64,000 bases of DNA from a virus, in IMG/VR virus record IMGVR_UViG_3300013101_002049, positions 1-64,000 of that record; one strand, 5' to 3'. Every line of letters begins with the position of its first letter. The stretch's first letter is position 1. Both the position numbers and the translations under genes were made by a program. Shown piece by piece: positions 49,601 to 54,006 of this stretch. The notes beneath the pieces were generated by a model. It saw only the letters and a list, made by a program, of their open reading frames with translations, was not told where the DNA came from and did not search any database.

Positions 49601-51202
49601 AAAGATATTAGAGATGAATTACTACGGGCTAAAGCTAAATATGGGTCTCAATCAAAAGAATATCAAGATTTATTTAATGATTTTTTAAATAAATATGTTC
49701 GTGGAAAAGGTGGGTCAGTTGATAGTGGTATAAATAAGTTTTCATTGAGTGTTGCTCATCCAGAAGGTTTTGGAGAAGGCGGTTTAATAAAATCGCTTTG
49801 GAAAGCTATATTTGGTCAGGCTAAAAAAGAAGATAAAACAATTACTTCGGTATTTCAAGCATCCGATGTGATTAATAAGCGTAAAAAATCTCAAGCTGAA
49901 CAGATAAAAGCTATTTTTGGTGAAAAAAAATCTGGTGGGTTAATAGGTTTTAAAGATGGTGGTGGTGTATTATCTACTAAGGCTTACCAAGATGTACATA
50001 AGTATTTTGTAGATGAAGAAGCCGAGACGCCCGAATGGAATAAGGAAATAGCTGGGTATCTTAGAACAAGAATAAGTAAAATAGAAGATTTAGACGCTTA
50101 TTATTTATCTGAAGATTTAAAAAAGATTGAAGAAGGAGATAAAAAAAGTTGGAAGGAATTTTATAATAAGATATTAGATTATGAAGATATTGCTGATAAA
50201 GTTTTTGAGTCTATTCCAGCCCCTATTATTCCGAAAAAAGAATCTGGTACTGGTGGTTATAATTTAAAGAAAGGAATGAAGGCTGCTAGTGGTAGAACTC
50301 GTGCTGCGCAATTAAAAGAAATTATGGATGCTACGAAAGCACAGGGTGGTTTGTTAAAGGGGTATGCTAAAGGCGGCGGTACTGATAGTATGCTAGCGGC
50401 TTTAAGTCCTGGTGAATTTGTATTAAATAAAGAGGCTACTGATAAAATAAGTAGTAAATATGGGCTAAAATCACTTGAATTTATGAATAAAGAAGGTGAA
50501 CTGCCTGGGTTTGCTTTAGGCGGTATTGTAGCTAAGCGGAGTTATGCGGATGGTGGTCCAGTTTATGATAGTAAAGCTATAACTAATGTATCTGTAGATA
50601 CTTTAAATACACAGCAGTTGGGTGAAGAGATAGGGGATAGTATTGCTAGAAAACTTGAATCTGTTACATTTAAACCAGTCGAGCTTGCTGAAGATTCTAT
50701 TGAAATTTCCTCAGATTCTATTAAAGGTATATCAGATGCCATTGAGAGTGTAAATAGGGGTGTAACGGCTGTAGGAGCTGAGGAGGCCACTACAAAGATT
50801 GACGAATTTATCGACGCTGCTAACTCTAGATTAGAAACATTTTCTGTAAAAATAGATGAGCAAAGTGAATCGATTGAGATACTACATACAAGTATTGAAG
50901 AAGCTACTGATAGAATTAATGATATAGATGTTACTTCTATAAATATGAAGTTGGGTGAGTTAGAACTAAGTGTTTCCGAATTAGTTACTAAAGATGAATT
51001 AAATGTTTCAGGTAGTGATCTTGATTCGAATATAGATTATAAAATACATGAAGCTATTAATTTTATAGAAGAGAGATATATATCTGGAGTTAAAACAGAT
51101 ATAAATATCATTAATGGTAAAATAAGTGATTTACAATATGACCTGGATGATACAAAAGATCACCTTAATGGTGAAGTAAGTAGATTGGGATGGGGGATTT
51201 AA
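28607..51202 (+). CDS. Giant tape measure polyprotein with RNA polymerase and two nuclease domains
   Basis: 7531 residues in one open frame; TTG start after AGGGGGAA. Order: coiled N-terminus (1-115); DEDDh exonuclease (about 118-320); RNA polymerase beta-like barrel motifs (about 940-1190); beta-prime-like barrel motifs (about 1838-2075); Gly-rich linkers (about 2208-2221 and 2891-2925); PD-(D/E)XK nuclease (about 2925-3110); Gly/Pro linker (about 3225-3245); TP901-type tape measure core (about 3770-4130) with hydrophobic stretches near 4121 and 4313-4335; long coiled-coil and helical region; two C-terminal Gly-Gly/PGE[FY]V modules (about 6343-6400 and 7247-7300) and a final coiled coil. It follows the chaperone genes and overlaps the hub ribosome binding site. 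As tape measure it sets tail length; the enzyme half suggests cargo delivered into the host. Cleavage into separate parts is possible but not shown. Confidence 0.85.
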   Translation: MPVQEFNFNIKSQPIGDEAKSLIKALNDLKQIITTKQPTSVDVDTSALEKSINKLISSLDKQSGDFGKKLKEVAGQLKVTSKVEGAVSTPDIKLLDQSLKTLSKKLDKLSAEDLSKKVAIVDLETAPVKRGGKLAGKTDFITQVGVIEATLKDILTKTAEELQKAGKIKEINIKPSAGMTEADYKKIFEDIVKKGFKPVDFNKLVQQGKPFEEAMKEVGDILKDSAIVAGHNLVSFDAKVLDAALKQAKVDIDLAGKEYLDTVREARKAFPTRKSHALESYEKDLVDAGKTYSGVAHEAAHDVAVTADVMKALAKSSKELEAAENNLGNLFEQVSNKITGLFTSLTRTEENLSNFSDIISKDVNAFKAFNNTVTATDQSLAELTGKADQAARITSDYAKKAKIQIDDLAKVRSMQAAVFKESTVYPTGPDVSYKQTFYPGVKAIKKMEVLVDNLSKSLNKLQTNIVKSLEGGLRSGWKVLQGEQGEKFQLGKGGREWELTVVDVNKIRRQLKQFNVNLGPDVDPRDAIQAYKEAFVKREESRTETREDVAAKVERWLSRVNPEDLSKFSDTTKLLAEQVKGGKLTGAQLANAPALQDIYKATVLETKAIDDLRKQFFKTITVPAARLTAQGTLGIETKYGAERSLANFATITTGLERLAQEFKLLGGDYNEYLRQLNRITELPFRPDPSKQPEKFKATGDLATELIQRVKSVGGKELIYKGLSEAVQLRMTERGMPTEGFDTTYRSLAQLEEQASKLGVTSLDVAKALDQVNFENFYDVLDRLYQTGKTPFITEKAKGISGVEGERSVRQIAKIKDELLGIMPLVEPGRPKRRAYDEEVVKILTRKVASASPYATTLRPEEQKKHIVDVALAWQEMADNARKLGRAGLYANAPGLGIPEAKPIDLSDSASSQINEFNKTSTSALRDLNKTVVSASTAGIRGLAPFEKFSSISRQMSYSANALAGALPKGGFELPSLVSEREKGMIEAGKYGKGGYGLNVLTELRNTAATFEDQIVISGRLAEAFTRIVKPLVGPAASMIQDIGEMERGKLVGVTARGKALEAEARGMDPKDFEKLVGKVTSKYQDILGVPKTYQGRADVAQISEEIQNVMRMHRGESIEVQTAKLSETFLNYFGRKLSTRFGTKGVSVTPGKIPTDIQEIQDVAKAMAGGLVAKVEPGAGLGFAKMPKSVGEMISDMLEKTLSGEDLGWADMFSQEILDDLITRLRASGNKFIVDLFTEASYGIVSKEEAEKQKKLFSETANVYSELFGKSLMGGVKGIEQVQEDYVDKLGQAPFKLQPIEARISARGVAKRGLMPEVLEGMVNNLIGSLEESTAIKDVDLTADPGVRKKMNDYLRALTYSALDSAEQKAVTKRLRAEGASEQDIERLKDFEKQWSVYTDIVNEYGKTMKSFVSPKFLQIVEEPHLFKEWSERDISKGVRGEKLNFQAFAAYAGIFGEGSKMMEELSGATSLASREGWELIRALQMLDPSMKDLAKTMTESLKTVKLSDVDVFTGRTAEIGELEETIFDVGKFPAPFKLKIPSTAPGKLGEFEDLYVPGPAARATYAEELMGGRVSPTNIARYLSNLVERAKNVENLMALSKEGELDLNDESARKFANTIRAELTEKLTSTYKEFAGIEQKQVVTPANIEFMQSYIDQLKKSLSPVRHVAPIYMTAEAKRGNLRSQTELESVESYERQLRKTDPGKMYSKLLSRIMDILIGAQPESLKAEESKIERARKKFTETGDVPKEYAKQFQNLGKFYENDFDKMLAAFQKRVEERRAARAAFDIELEAGNLKEFSENVGLNLHMTVKESLERALQSLSRARVSYYEELAKQVIGPKHGIEQTFFQRTIPFSVTAKAVTAVTDKTKELDKAITNLSSRSGSNFDNIIDKLKEIKKEHVDYIAKAKQLGMPVLKEGEIGIHPEMAEQIKLKQAGRETDLSKLLSEQLEEAYVTTVRYPFTGTLSVQPHKAKLMETGLARQSLAVPGAPEMNIASMTEEVVKPLREHIDKLVAEREQLWERGGDDAAQKAAELSKEIEGLISLTKELTPKFVNMEQKLDFDGDALFLHTGQVEDSRMEIKKHFEALGDDVTSVRSLFNTLFTAVEETNVKALSEMAYIFGKKQPMEKGFKFLEKPYIEKEVSNLGLDEVFKSLSTYESKKPETDVDFKNWVSKYLTENVFPEVFRKAGGTEAERAAFAGKATAAFAGGGAGIPMGPGAGEFEKTASKLLEELIRRRLWEQKYSDAIVGQLYKLQTGQTVEGISRVARLTELETGFGAGLAGTGKRKFEPATEFLERWPKESIVLGNRPVQEFAARMNEILRFVIQKGLDEKHAGVEAVGKHIIANVGKKGGAEAIMNIMEKEEDQFKDLWKFNDQIKQEAKLRLGKHPTETLREELKRFQPDIAEDMLAGMSRQELIDRITKQIDLSAVFEELFRMIKRQAIKGYVKELRGGLEDLPVEQRAKTEAEVARMGGFEPYARKKIEEESMEDRGISILKYVTTNLEPLYKLRTSMETIGTVGSRAGIKPDVDIILPEQKREAERLSDVYENTLKTAYVLSRSMKGIVSGAQGGAHSMMVLSSVQKRLEELSAIAKRAEDLGVPMAAEAPIPTKRMEYAGGAYMAEAPTLFEDIWSKALMSQTRLGPIEQLDPLESWNKNIERLNKVKKQTESELENLSQTLGIPMIGKEEKSKVFFEFGEKNEDVVKAIDLRSKAFGEFLSTKQPELTPEEVRKSTDEYAKFMTDLLKFQVSMSEQARRVSEAMKAVPFQKTYLEKSFAGLASRAGKSPTEIANEMSSMEESSSKAFDKEIVAKRERRLQDIQDYFAKQRTSTAQSMIDVAATDQPQVIPDRDLADKVRQAAQDSIQQIAEVVNETVVYKTRQALKGLERRAGGGASAGGEEKRLAELYRASGIAGGGGYGGVPQPEAILRQMLGLTEPNMLMEATAFRGTALHRRKQLEMGRKYKQFGGFELEGLTRYIEEGQDLMTGHFDVIYKESEDAQRKLADIKTIYSGRTFKALETLANNISKGGITLDSALKKFEESQSAFDKELARRLNSYISQINFYLESNKDAIGEIIVVSAEDPTKEAKIEIGGFDPALFAKDIQVVKDAKMKVAELLEALSKTDDPETIKSLFSDYRGVYEALVDKLGEVTFETVSAALPTRPTFEVLEQSRLKSWEEFASTLNKEDQDLFEKLSAEYLTAFERMRGPRAEKVFKKWRMEGVPAGGAGAPPAGGAPPGGAGGGDGFDDDEFSEFNKKIQAILNKLRQGIEIDPSEILKLMELYEQARRKFNELMGSRDPKLFKDMTAKYQKLIEEIKQTVSTEYKGGFESAYRMYNMREKVDSNMADNLKKMEKDYSRFRTLDIETEAPDRPEAMHKNLKALFEVARRRHGLVGSDTKKFGADIESLIKSVTEEGPGLDISRQIIAAVDKLPKEKRGYTVSIWKHYRKAVSEYFLKELDRLQEEIESARTEDEARESYAQYEKTLRHFRETIVKNLGKVSDIYTEKAFGGTREFVDPGLAKLTGTFRTKDEISEIARASSRLSGEFQPIVDMLIGEGSGEDIEALVPPIEKVRRAFEMLTSDAEEFKKTLTDEDAFRRFGDQIAKQWDFTKTVKGVTQLRAALESWNRMQVAGIGDVGPSASYTEAQRKNIEETIKLLRQLEKSFVPTGGTAASEMGLVGVPGFLSTSEQEALHKRNIAMTRKYFATPEEEGGPERGRAFTYRYKIVDPSTKQIVRNVAEEFRGLGDTVDSTGRKMGVFRQRTEDLLKQFQERRGFGQAFGRVIRWGLASNVVYGSVKALKGMVNVISDVEYGIAVLRQVMSPLESDFEGITMAAVDFAKEFGLPIRNVIDSMRVFAQQGLAQADVIDRTRTSTLAANVTTLNAADATEALTAATKVYGLQGQSTLRFLDSWSQVEARHAITSADLANALKKAAAAAKTSGVDFDQLNAIVTGIGETSRQTGKEIGTSLRFMFRRLQGEKGPKELGKIGVPVLTPQGDIRSGFEVLGQLADKWGDLNQAQRLAIAQAIGGRRHYNSLIILMDHWGDVLDTLQDSINSKGAAERRNAIVMDTYAKKLEQVRASLTELQIQFGKFALPIAKGALTGLKLLIETISNIPTSIKVAFAAVASFFTLLTKGGSLFDKVAMSFTSSGNIFGDFIKTAKSELSKGVYEIFGEGIGGFSLDNVFKDINTEGLKQFTEATKMGDLESGLGKSVYVLAKVGRSWNNFLTDITKGSASATNKIAHMFDFIGDKLIMGGAALGEKGGPAGIITGALTAALGSVSEMAGYGTEKVAKMLGLTAEQMARLTRSSTGVVGALAPMIGSFFALKPLLSAAWDNFKKLALSASDYEKSMSGLRMLHSGELERIKDLGYEYDKLSKRMSDISISMRPDVKARQQEREEYKSPLHELGKLYGEATDYGNKLAETNIDLVSGFDKFGNAILKTTDNMKGYLEVLESAQQRKMAETELGVLGVYVKDLTKTTGLESFKNEFKKFLAEIPVIGESLAKAIKVSPAKSIEELREKVEDLIALRNKYPLTTSFDIDLNKYNQQLAEVRKSYKQTYNDFLRTLSNIPVEGLNPAQVSEMFSRPEFKEGFEVIANIEPRLQTGALRGKVNWQDVLGTEVLKKLYPSKPLDFTAQLTKGLLEQANISPRDAEAFSGDIVLFTDEIAKKYEMAGNQAILKMQETSEGIVKWTVQFFDKELSTIKELPFDKVSKFVDSIFPVQAISDRLYENIEVLKEFVAGAGAGLRGITEKTFKKDFSLGERFFSQLPTTTLLQTTKGYEPGRGFGEVPFKSGWDKWIDDNFFKPMTEYTRLLEQLKPADLPTGESELAPGLTEDIASLQDILKNNQVVLQYRAVHEDLIKSISEGSRVLKENIAAERNRNEYIVQSSGYLKGLAEDMADVNLGVKKYTDLTLQQRLALAEVGRNMQPFTTARQQYREGTVERQSIVDSITNIDKSLIAVREIGDVARSFGAALPTQDLANYIEEIAKTGDRGTGLLLGETKKVESNTAATVERLDQILEQGGDSAAIERIVERTSGRRNIIDKLEYLTERRNKAAKKDNTELVTTYDRAIDKLTSKLVSEVGPEKALKYVGKNAPMFFGKQDYTQAEFIKRALGNTNFEGFSKALERVQPGITKTKEFTDLVALQQEQSTEQVVSNKNLQKLLAIYSTIEHFNKVSTNRQIKALDSQLGELEVQRKELQKAGTPTEDITNKIAELTTQRGELATRASGQAMREVIAPIALASQEIAKSFGVTDRQLRILGGTIGGTYLAWKAWNKLTGEPIPEYIEELGAKSAEAAQRMSQEGISGKAWRTYYAAKDVVFGKNLDEKLKEAEKKIKEEKVLTEEETKRATEKVMYAGKGKEAPLLLESGMTDKKKPTDVLKDMLKDFKNDFKQSGETIIQGAEKAEDSVVTGAEGFMSRLKKAIPDKEKFGELKEAMKDVFKKYYGKGTATGAGILGSAGIYSEEKAAEQRETSAKIMSELRRLMRKYGIKPEEDTVIFGGERAEESEVRRAGKAESLGQAVRRAVEYTKAKDKARPAEDKILDENSAQTGILHGIYEQTKRTAENTNTFSENLSDELKAGREDRRDEVDNILTNVDKLRGEYLERAGTRVSPLKQIVAALLAATSAGYVSEKSEQRRRNNELENRAEKQVELVDNIIEKYPDVISKAIGDFNTTIVNAGEGLSVETEKVQKAVDTEASEKTMVSRLEDLRNRMTEAYESVNESMEEAAQRMSELELAEEMKKQLEDLDNAIKSSTAIQNLEKKFSVETSGVLAGKRAPQFQLGTQSMLDLSPAESLTFKEDYSRPIMGSIKRTMNNFTGAIGSVWEKAMGSIGNAISTVTLHIFDDTYSDLAEQYEQGTSELSHLMEVASSITTEMTALRAAPMTDESKARYEALEDNLGEITDRMGDLNESLIKTSVSLQSVIAAEEFRIRTLKTEVEASAKFSQAYVGTMIPTDPFSYLGKQGLGAGGFDLQLAKTSDELTNSERLLLEARKSNNTDLIDSIHKYTALTSVLDGQKQQAAETAGKISKLIIEYREQSKVLGINHDKVKLIKNSLDSQIKSYMTLKDSMDKHIESLKELDAVQSGLNFSRLINELQGLKKSYLETSRANEFKRITEGVDKILGGSHPLAKVAPSYAALQAGVPEDQLLNMNKYQLRMAELVAQPGPGPTLEQVNAIRFGKTVDVWAYEQAKQNDELRRQREQAIQYNNAFSRAIKTAEATGTEQDVAKLRELQGAFIKEAKTMYEVKEVDESGVRYYKGIDFDKYIRASEGLFKDLGLGDMESNVTMPIVTSIDNNTKRIIAALQGKDLYKDTERGFFSKLFGFGNDDLIDKKQSGGFITGPGGPREDRVLTRVSPGEYVIKASSAKNIANKYGAGVLHSMNNTGEMPKVAKGGLIPRFQDGGRPDEFIKASSTDEVPEGMVYDYDLGGFRKKVTIEDVERTHSEVKGMLKSMEAFDRYSQMKAEQETEEYMDQLDEKMKQKYSISGVFRSLGDKLSAARKKNQGLGFDFSKDKGTVGNIAEAVEGVTSTGKVFSLGVLESVPRLFQWVAQIGEGMFGLGKTAITKGTKAETYTKGFKNIIDFYTKKDVLKETGSILKDTGIGLTKGIGDMFVRLGEGDMTAAYDVASLVAPIKSGAALKSGKFFKAGKLAPSKYYKELLSNRSTDTIAKSYRKLFPNKKVFEDTMEAYYKKVYSETMDPSKIDASIRLINEIRKGAIIEPSLGEKVMGAGIGVKTKASEIFSGIKSKSKDAWSFGNKNIDEAIRIMSDKSKKYRKGFSEKYKQAGGISGIADKAASNLNKFDDWVDELVKSAGPKVSSMANTAKEYTKTGIGKAKTAAFGVTKKAAKYTALKGLDLLTPRSLKWLYNFIKERPEIFSDMAKKGKSFYESFAKKFSGSESADWGKKASGFWNRWDAGEYSKKSGNYRWRSGSSEKAESGSYRNRRDFWEEGLKNEDPEAYRKYQQYKETAKENMRRRAEEQAAYKSSRKSAKDIRDELLRAKAKYGSQSKEYQDLFNDFLNKYVRGKGGSVDSGINKFSLSVAHPEGFGEGGLIKSLWKAIFGQAKKEDKTITSVFQASDVINKRKKSQAEQIKAIFGEKKSGGLIGFKDGGGVLSTKAYQDVHKYFVDEEAETPEWNKEIAGYLRTRISKIEDLDAYYLSEDLKKIEEGDKKSWKEFYNKILDYEDIADKVFESIPAPIIPKKESGTGGYNLKKGMKAASGRTRAAQLKEIMDATKAQGGLLKGYAKGGGTDSMLAALSPGEFVLNKEATDKISSKYGLKSLEFMNKEGELPGFALGGIVAKRSYADGGPVYDSKAITNVSVDTLNTQQLGEEIGDSIARKLESVTFKPVELAEDSIEISSDSIKGISDAIESVNRGVTAVGAEEATTKIDEFIDAANSRLETFSVKIDEQSESIEILHTSIEEATDRINDIDVTSINMKLGELELSVSELVTKDELNVSGSDLDSNIDYKIHEAINFIEERYISGVKTDINIINGKISDLQYDLDDTKDHLNGEVSRLGWGI
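28958..29566 (+). other. Domain: DEDDh (DnaQ-like) 3'-5' exonuclease
   Basis: Residues about 118-320 of the giant protein. ExoI: VAIVDLETAP with Asp122 and Glu124. ExoII: AGHNLVSFDAKVLDAAL with Asp237. A following EYLDTVREARK resembles the 'L-D-T' strand of the family. ExoIII: HEAAHDVAVTADV with His297 and Asp302 in the H-x-A-x-x-D spacing. All four metal-binding acids and the general-base histidine are present, so an active nuclease is expected. An insertion of about 60 residues lies between ExoI and ExoII, normal for the family. It could act on DNA or RNA. Confidence 0.85.
31421..32206 (+). other. Domain: RNA polymerase beta-like catalytic region
   Basis: Residues about 940-1195. LAPFEKFSSISRQM with Arg953 aligns with the beta segment LIPFLEHDDANRAL (E. 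coli Arg678). TFEDQIVISGRL with Glu1011-Asp1012 aligns with NFEDSILVSERV (Glu813-Asp814). GRKLSTRFGTKGV with Lys1136 and Lys1144 aligns with GDKMAGRHGNKGV (Lys1065 and Lys1073), with exactly the same 8-residue spacing. A weaker match, KMPKSVGEMI near 1185, resembles GVPSRMNIGQ. The order of motifs is that of the bacterial beta subunit. E. coli numbering is from memory. Confidence 0.8.
34118..34835 (+). other. Domain: RNA polymerase beta-prime-like barrel with DFDGD
   Basis: Residues about 1838-2076. GPKHGIEQTFFQRTIPFSVT resembles the beta-prime segment [20 protein letters not shown] that opens the barrel. TVRYPFTGTLSVQ (Arg1959) keeps the R-x-P-x7-Q spacing of LNRAPTLHRLGIQ (Arg425). KLDFDGDALFLH carries Asp2061, Asp2063 and Asp2065 and His2070, aligned residue for residue with ADFDGDQMAVH (Asp460/462/464, His469). 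About 65 extra residues, coiled-coil-like, lie between the second and third motifs. I could not find a bridge helix or trigger loop by eye. Confidence 0.8.
37379..37935 (+). other. Domain: PD-(D/E)XK nuclease, RecB/Cas4-like
   Basis: Residues about 2925-3110. Signature in order: FRGTALHRRKQLE (His2953), MTGHFDVIYK (Asp2991), LADIKTI (Asp3006-x-Lys3008), and ISQINFYLES (Gln3061-x3-Tyr3065). The H...D...DxK...QxxxY set is that of RecB-family and Cas4-type nucleases. All expected catalytic residues are present. It is flanked by Gly-rich linkers, as if tethered as a separate unit. Cysteines of the Cas4 iron-sulphur cluster were not seen, so a RecB- or lambda-exonuclease-type relative is more likely. 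Confidence 0.8.
39898..41010 (+). other. Domain: TP901-type phage tape measure core
   Basis: Residues about 3765-4135. FGQAFGRVIRWGLASNVVYG, then EYGIAVLRQVM, LAANVTTLNAADATEALTAA, GIGETSRQTGKEIGTSLRFM, AIAQAIGGRRHYNSL and LQIQFGKFALPI, followed by a hydrophobic stretch (KVAFAAVASFFTLL). This is the characteristic conserved core of long-tail tape measure proteins and the basis for calling the whole gene a tape measure. Confidence 0.9.
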
Positions 51203-51205
51203 TAA

Positions 51206-53344
51206 ATGCCTATAAATTCAGATGATAGATTTTATGAATGGGAAGGGATAGGAGAAAGGTGGATCACTAAAGAAGAATCTTTTGATAGTGAATACCCATC
51301 TAAGCCTCAAAAAGAAGGAGATTCTGTAGCTAAATGGGTTATTGAAGATGTTTTTGGTTTGACTTTGGATGATGATTCTAGAGATATAGGCAGTACTTTA
51401 CCTGGTTATGATATTATTGGGCGTGATCCTTATGATGTTGTTAGATTGTCTCTTATAGCTGATGTGGTAAAAGAAGGAATATTTTATGAGTGTTATATGG
51501 ATGGTGAAGGTATTGTTCATTATTATAGTATAGGCGTAGATCGTAGTGATATAGATAGGCATATTTTGTACTCAATAGATAATGGTGAGATGCAGATGAA
51601 ATGTGATAATGTAATGGTTACAGGATATGATCCACCACCGAAACGATATGCTGGTAATGAATTTAATTTATTAACATTTGCTAATTCCTTAATAAATTCT
51701 GGTGATCAAGATTTATGGGATTTGGATAGAGGTTCATATCCATTATATACTACTTTTGCAGAAGTACTTGGTCCAGAGGCATGTCCATTTAAGTTTGAAG
51801 GATCTATAGAATATGGCGGTAATCCAGATACGTTGGATGATATAGAACCGGAACAATTTGAAAGACTTTTAGTATATAATCCAGAGGAATTTGAGAGTGT
51901 TGTTAATTATTTTTATAAAATAGAAGTCGATTTTTTTGATCAATATAATACTACAGTATCTTTTTCTGATACTAGTGTTAGATATCAAGAATTAGATGGT
52001 TTTGGTAAATTGCAAACACGAAATTGGGTATCTAGTGATAGATATATTAGTAAATATTGTTTGGAAGGCCGCCTTGACGAACCAGATCCTGATGTTGGAG
52101 TTAGATTACCCAGAAGTAATGAATATAAATTTAAAGGTGTTGCGGATGTTTATATTTATGGTTATAAATTAAAATCGATAAAGCTTAATTATACTTTTAG
52201 TTTGGATAAGGAAAAAATTAATGATCCATCTGGTTCAGAAGTATTTGTTGTTACTTTGGATACAATGCTAAGCGAACCGTTTAAATTAACTAAGGATGAA
52301 GATTATATTATAGTACAAGACCCAGCCAATCCAAAATATTCTAAGATAGTGTTTTCATGTAATGTGAGCGAAAATCATCTTCATTATTTTGGTGGTAATT
52401 TTGATTCTGGAGATAATATAAAATTTCGTGTAAGTGAAAAGTGCATATATAAAAATCGTGAAGGTAACGATTATTCTATGGCCGATTTATTAAGCGATGG
52501 TACTCAACTTTACAGAAGCGGTTATTTGAGTGATCAGCGAAGTACTGCTATAGTTGATAGTAGAGATTTTTATACTGCTGTTATTTTTCCTACTGGTGAA
52601 GGAAGTTCAGGTTATGTGGTAGAAAAAATAGTAGTTGTTTATCAATGGAATAATCCATCGATTGTTATAAAAGATCTTAGAAATGATATAGATAGTAATA
52701 AATTAGCAGAGTCAGTGAGAGCAAGTTTTTATCCTATGATCTTAAAAGATGCACCGGCGCCTATTGCTTTTTCAGGGCCTGGTGATTCTAGTGCCTCATT
52801 ATTAGATCAGAATGAGGTTAGACCTGATTACGATCCTAGTACGGCGCAAAATTTTCAACCCACTGAATATGCACGAGCAATGTCTTCGATGGAAGCTGGA
52901 GATGTCCGAGTGTCTATGCCTTTTGCTGATGATGATGAGTGTATTTTTATTGCTGAAAAAATAAAAGAGATGCAAACTGATGTAGCTCATAATGTTGTGT
53001 ATATGTGTTCGCCAGATGCAGAACCAATTTTGGGTCAAAAAATTAATGATGGTGTTATAAATGAAATTGAATATTCTTATCAAGATAGTAGTCAGTATTT
53101 GATATCTGTTACAGCTGGTCCACAATGGCGAGGTGGTGATTCTTGGGATAATTCTTTGTATAAAATGGAAACTGATAATCCAGTTTTAACTGGTACTGTA
53201 TTGAAAATTAGTGACGATAATGTTAGATGTAATGTTAGGGTTAATAAAGTGGGCGTTGTGGAATGTATAAATGGTACTAGAGATTTATTAGGTGTAGGTG
53301 ATAAAGTTAAGGTTACGTTATATAATAATCCAGTAAGCTTATAA
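51206..53344 (+). CDS. Tail hub / tail-tip protein (putative)
   Basis: 712 residues; the ATG lies 3 bases after the tape measure stop. The position directly after the tape measure gene is that of distal tail or tail-associated hub proteins. Features: N-terminal EWEGIGERWITKEESF, a region AKWVIEDVFGLTL with a following YECYMDGEGIVHYYSI ('v..D..G.l...'), as in hub proteins that carry a repeated field, a long beta middle, and a final segment (PVLTGTVLKISDDNVRCNVR to GVGDKVKVTLYNNP) that looks like a small OB-type barrel as in hub/spike proteins. No peptidase or lysozyme motif was noticed. Confidence 0.55.
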   Translation: MPINSDDRFYEWEGIGERWITKEESFDSEYPSKPQKEGDSVAKWVIEDVFGLTLDDDSRDIGSTLPGYDIIGRDPYDVVRLSLIADVVKEGIFYECYMDGEGIVHYYSIGVDRSDIDRHILYSIDNGEMQMKCDNVMVTGYDPPPKRYAGNEFNLLTFANSLINSGDQDLWDLDRGSYPLYTTFAEVLGPEACPFKFEGSIEYGGNPDTLDDIEPEQFERLLVYNPEEFESVVNYFYKIEVDFFDQYNTTVSFSDTSVRYQELDGFGKLQTRNWVSSDRYISKYCLEGRLDEPDPDVGVRLPRSNEYKFKGVADVYIYGYKLKSIKLNYTFSLDKEKINDPSGSEVFVVTLDTMLSEPFKLTKDEDYIIVQDPANPKYSKIVFSCNVSENHLHYFGGNFDSGDNIKFRVSEKCIYKNREGNDYSMADLLSDGTQLYRSGYLSDQRSTAIVDSRDFYTAVIFPTGEGSSGYVVEKIVVVYQWNNPSIVIKDLRNDIDSNKLAESVRASFYPMILKDAPAPIAFSGPGDSSASLLDQNEVRPDYDPSTAQNFQPTEYARAMSSMEAGDVRVSMPFADDDECIFIAEKIKEMQTDVAHNVVYMCSPDAEPILGQKINDGVINEIEYSYQDSSQYLISVTAGPQWRGGDSWDNSLYKMETDNPVLTGTVLKISDDNVRCNVRVNKVGVVECINGTRDLLGVGDKVKVTLYNNPVSL

Positions 53345-53360
53345 ATAGGAGTTATTTTGT

Positions 53361-53987
53361 ATGGCTACAATAGAAAGAGAGGCTATAAGGGCTTCTATTA
53401 CATTGGGAGATATTGAAATAAGCACACCAGATGTGATTTCTTTTAATGTTAGAAAGTCTCGTGGTCAAAAAGCGGCTACTTTTTCAGCTAGTGTTAAAAT
53501 GGACGCCGCTGCTATGAGTAATGGTGGTTTGTCTTTAATATCTAAAGGTGTTGTTATAGAAGCAGGTGTTAAAGGATCGGAAAGGACTATTTTTACTGGT
53601 GTAGTTCAAAAAGTTACAGTTAATCCAATTAGAACAGACGCTTTAAAGGTTATGGTAAGTTTAGCCGGTAAAGATAATATGAGTGTAATGGAAGGACAAA
53701 AGATAAATAGAAGAGTTAAGACTTATAGAGATGGCGACACACCGCCAGAACGTTGGGGAGTAGTAACTGCTATCGAGGAAGATAATACACCAGTTAAGAC
53801 TGGTTTCGGATTTAAGAGATTTTCTAAGAAAAAAACAGCAGTATTTAATATTGGTAAATTAGCTGTAACTTTTACTCAAGGTGCGTATGTTGATCAAGAA
53901 TTAATTAGAGAATCTTTTGGTGTACCTGTTGGAAATATATTGGTTGAAAAATTAGAAGTAGAAGATTCAACTACTGATGAAGATTAG
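53361..53987 (+). CDS. Tail hub-like protein, gp27-type N-terminal domain (putative)
   Basis: 208 residues. Strands ITLGDIEISTPDVISFNVRK, KAATFSASVKMDAAA, then a FTGVVQKVTVNPIRTDALKV segment and VSLAGKDNMSVMEGQKI fit the small barrel of hub proteins, where 'F-x-G-x-V ... V-x-[AG]-x-D' recurs. The C-terminal half contains a basic stretch (FGFKRFSKKKTAVF) and an acidic tail. It lies among tail-tip genes. Role by layout; moderate confidence. Confidence 0.5.
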   Translation: MATIEREAIRASITLGDIEISTPDVISFNVRKSRGQKAATFSASVKMDAAAMSNGGLSLISKGVVIEAGVKGSERTIFTGVVQKVTVNPIRTDALKVMVSLAGKDNMSVMEGQKINRRVKTYRDGDTPPERWGVVTAIEEDNTPVKTGFGFKRFSKKKTAVFNIGKLAVTFTQGAYVDQELIRESFGVPVGNILVEKLEVEDSTTDED

Positions 53988-54006
53988 TTATAAGAGGTGA
54001 TGTATA

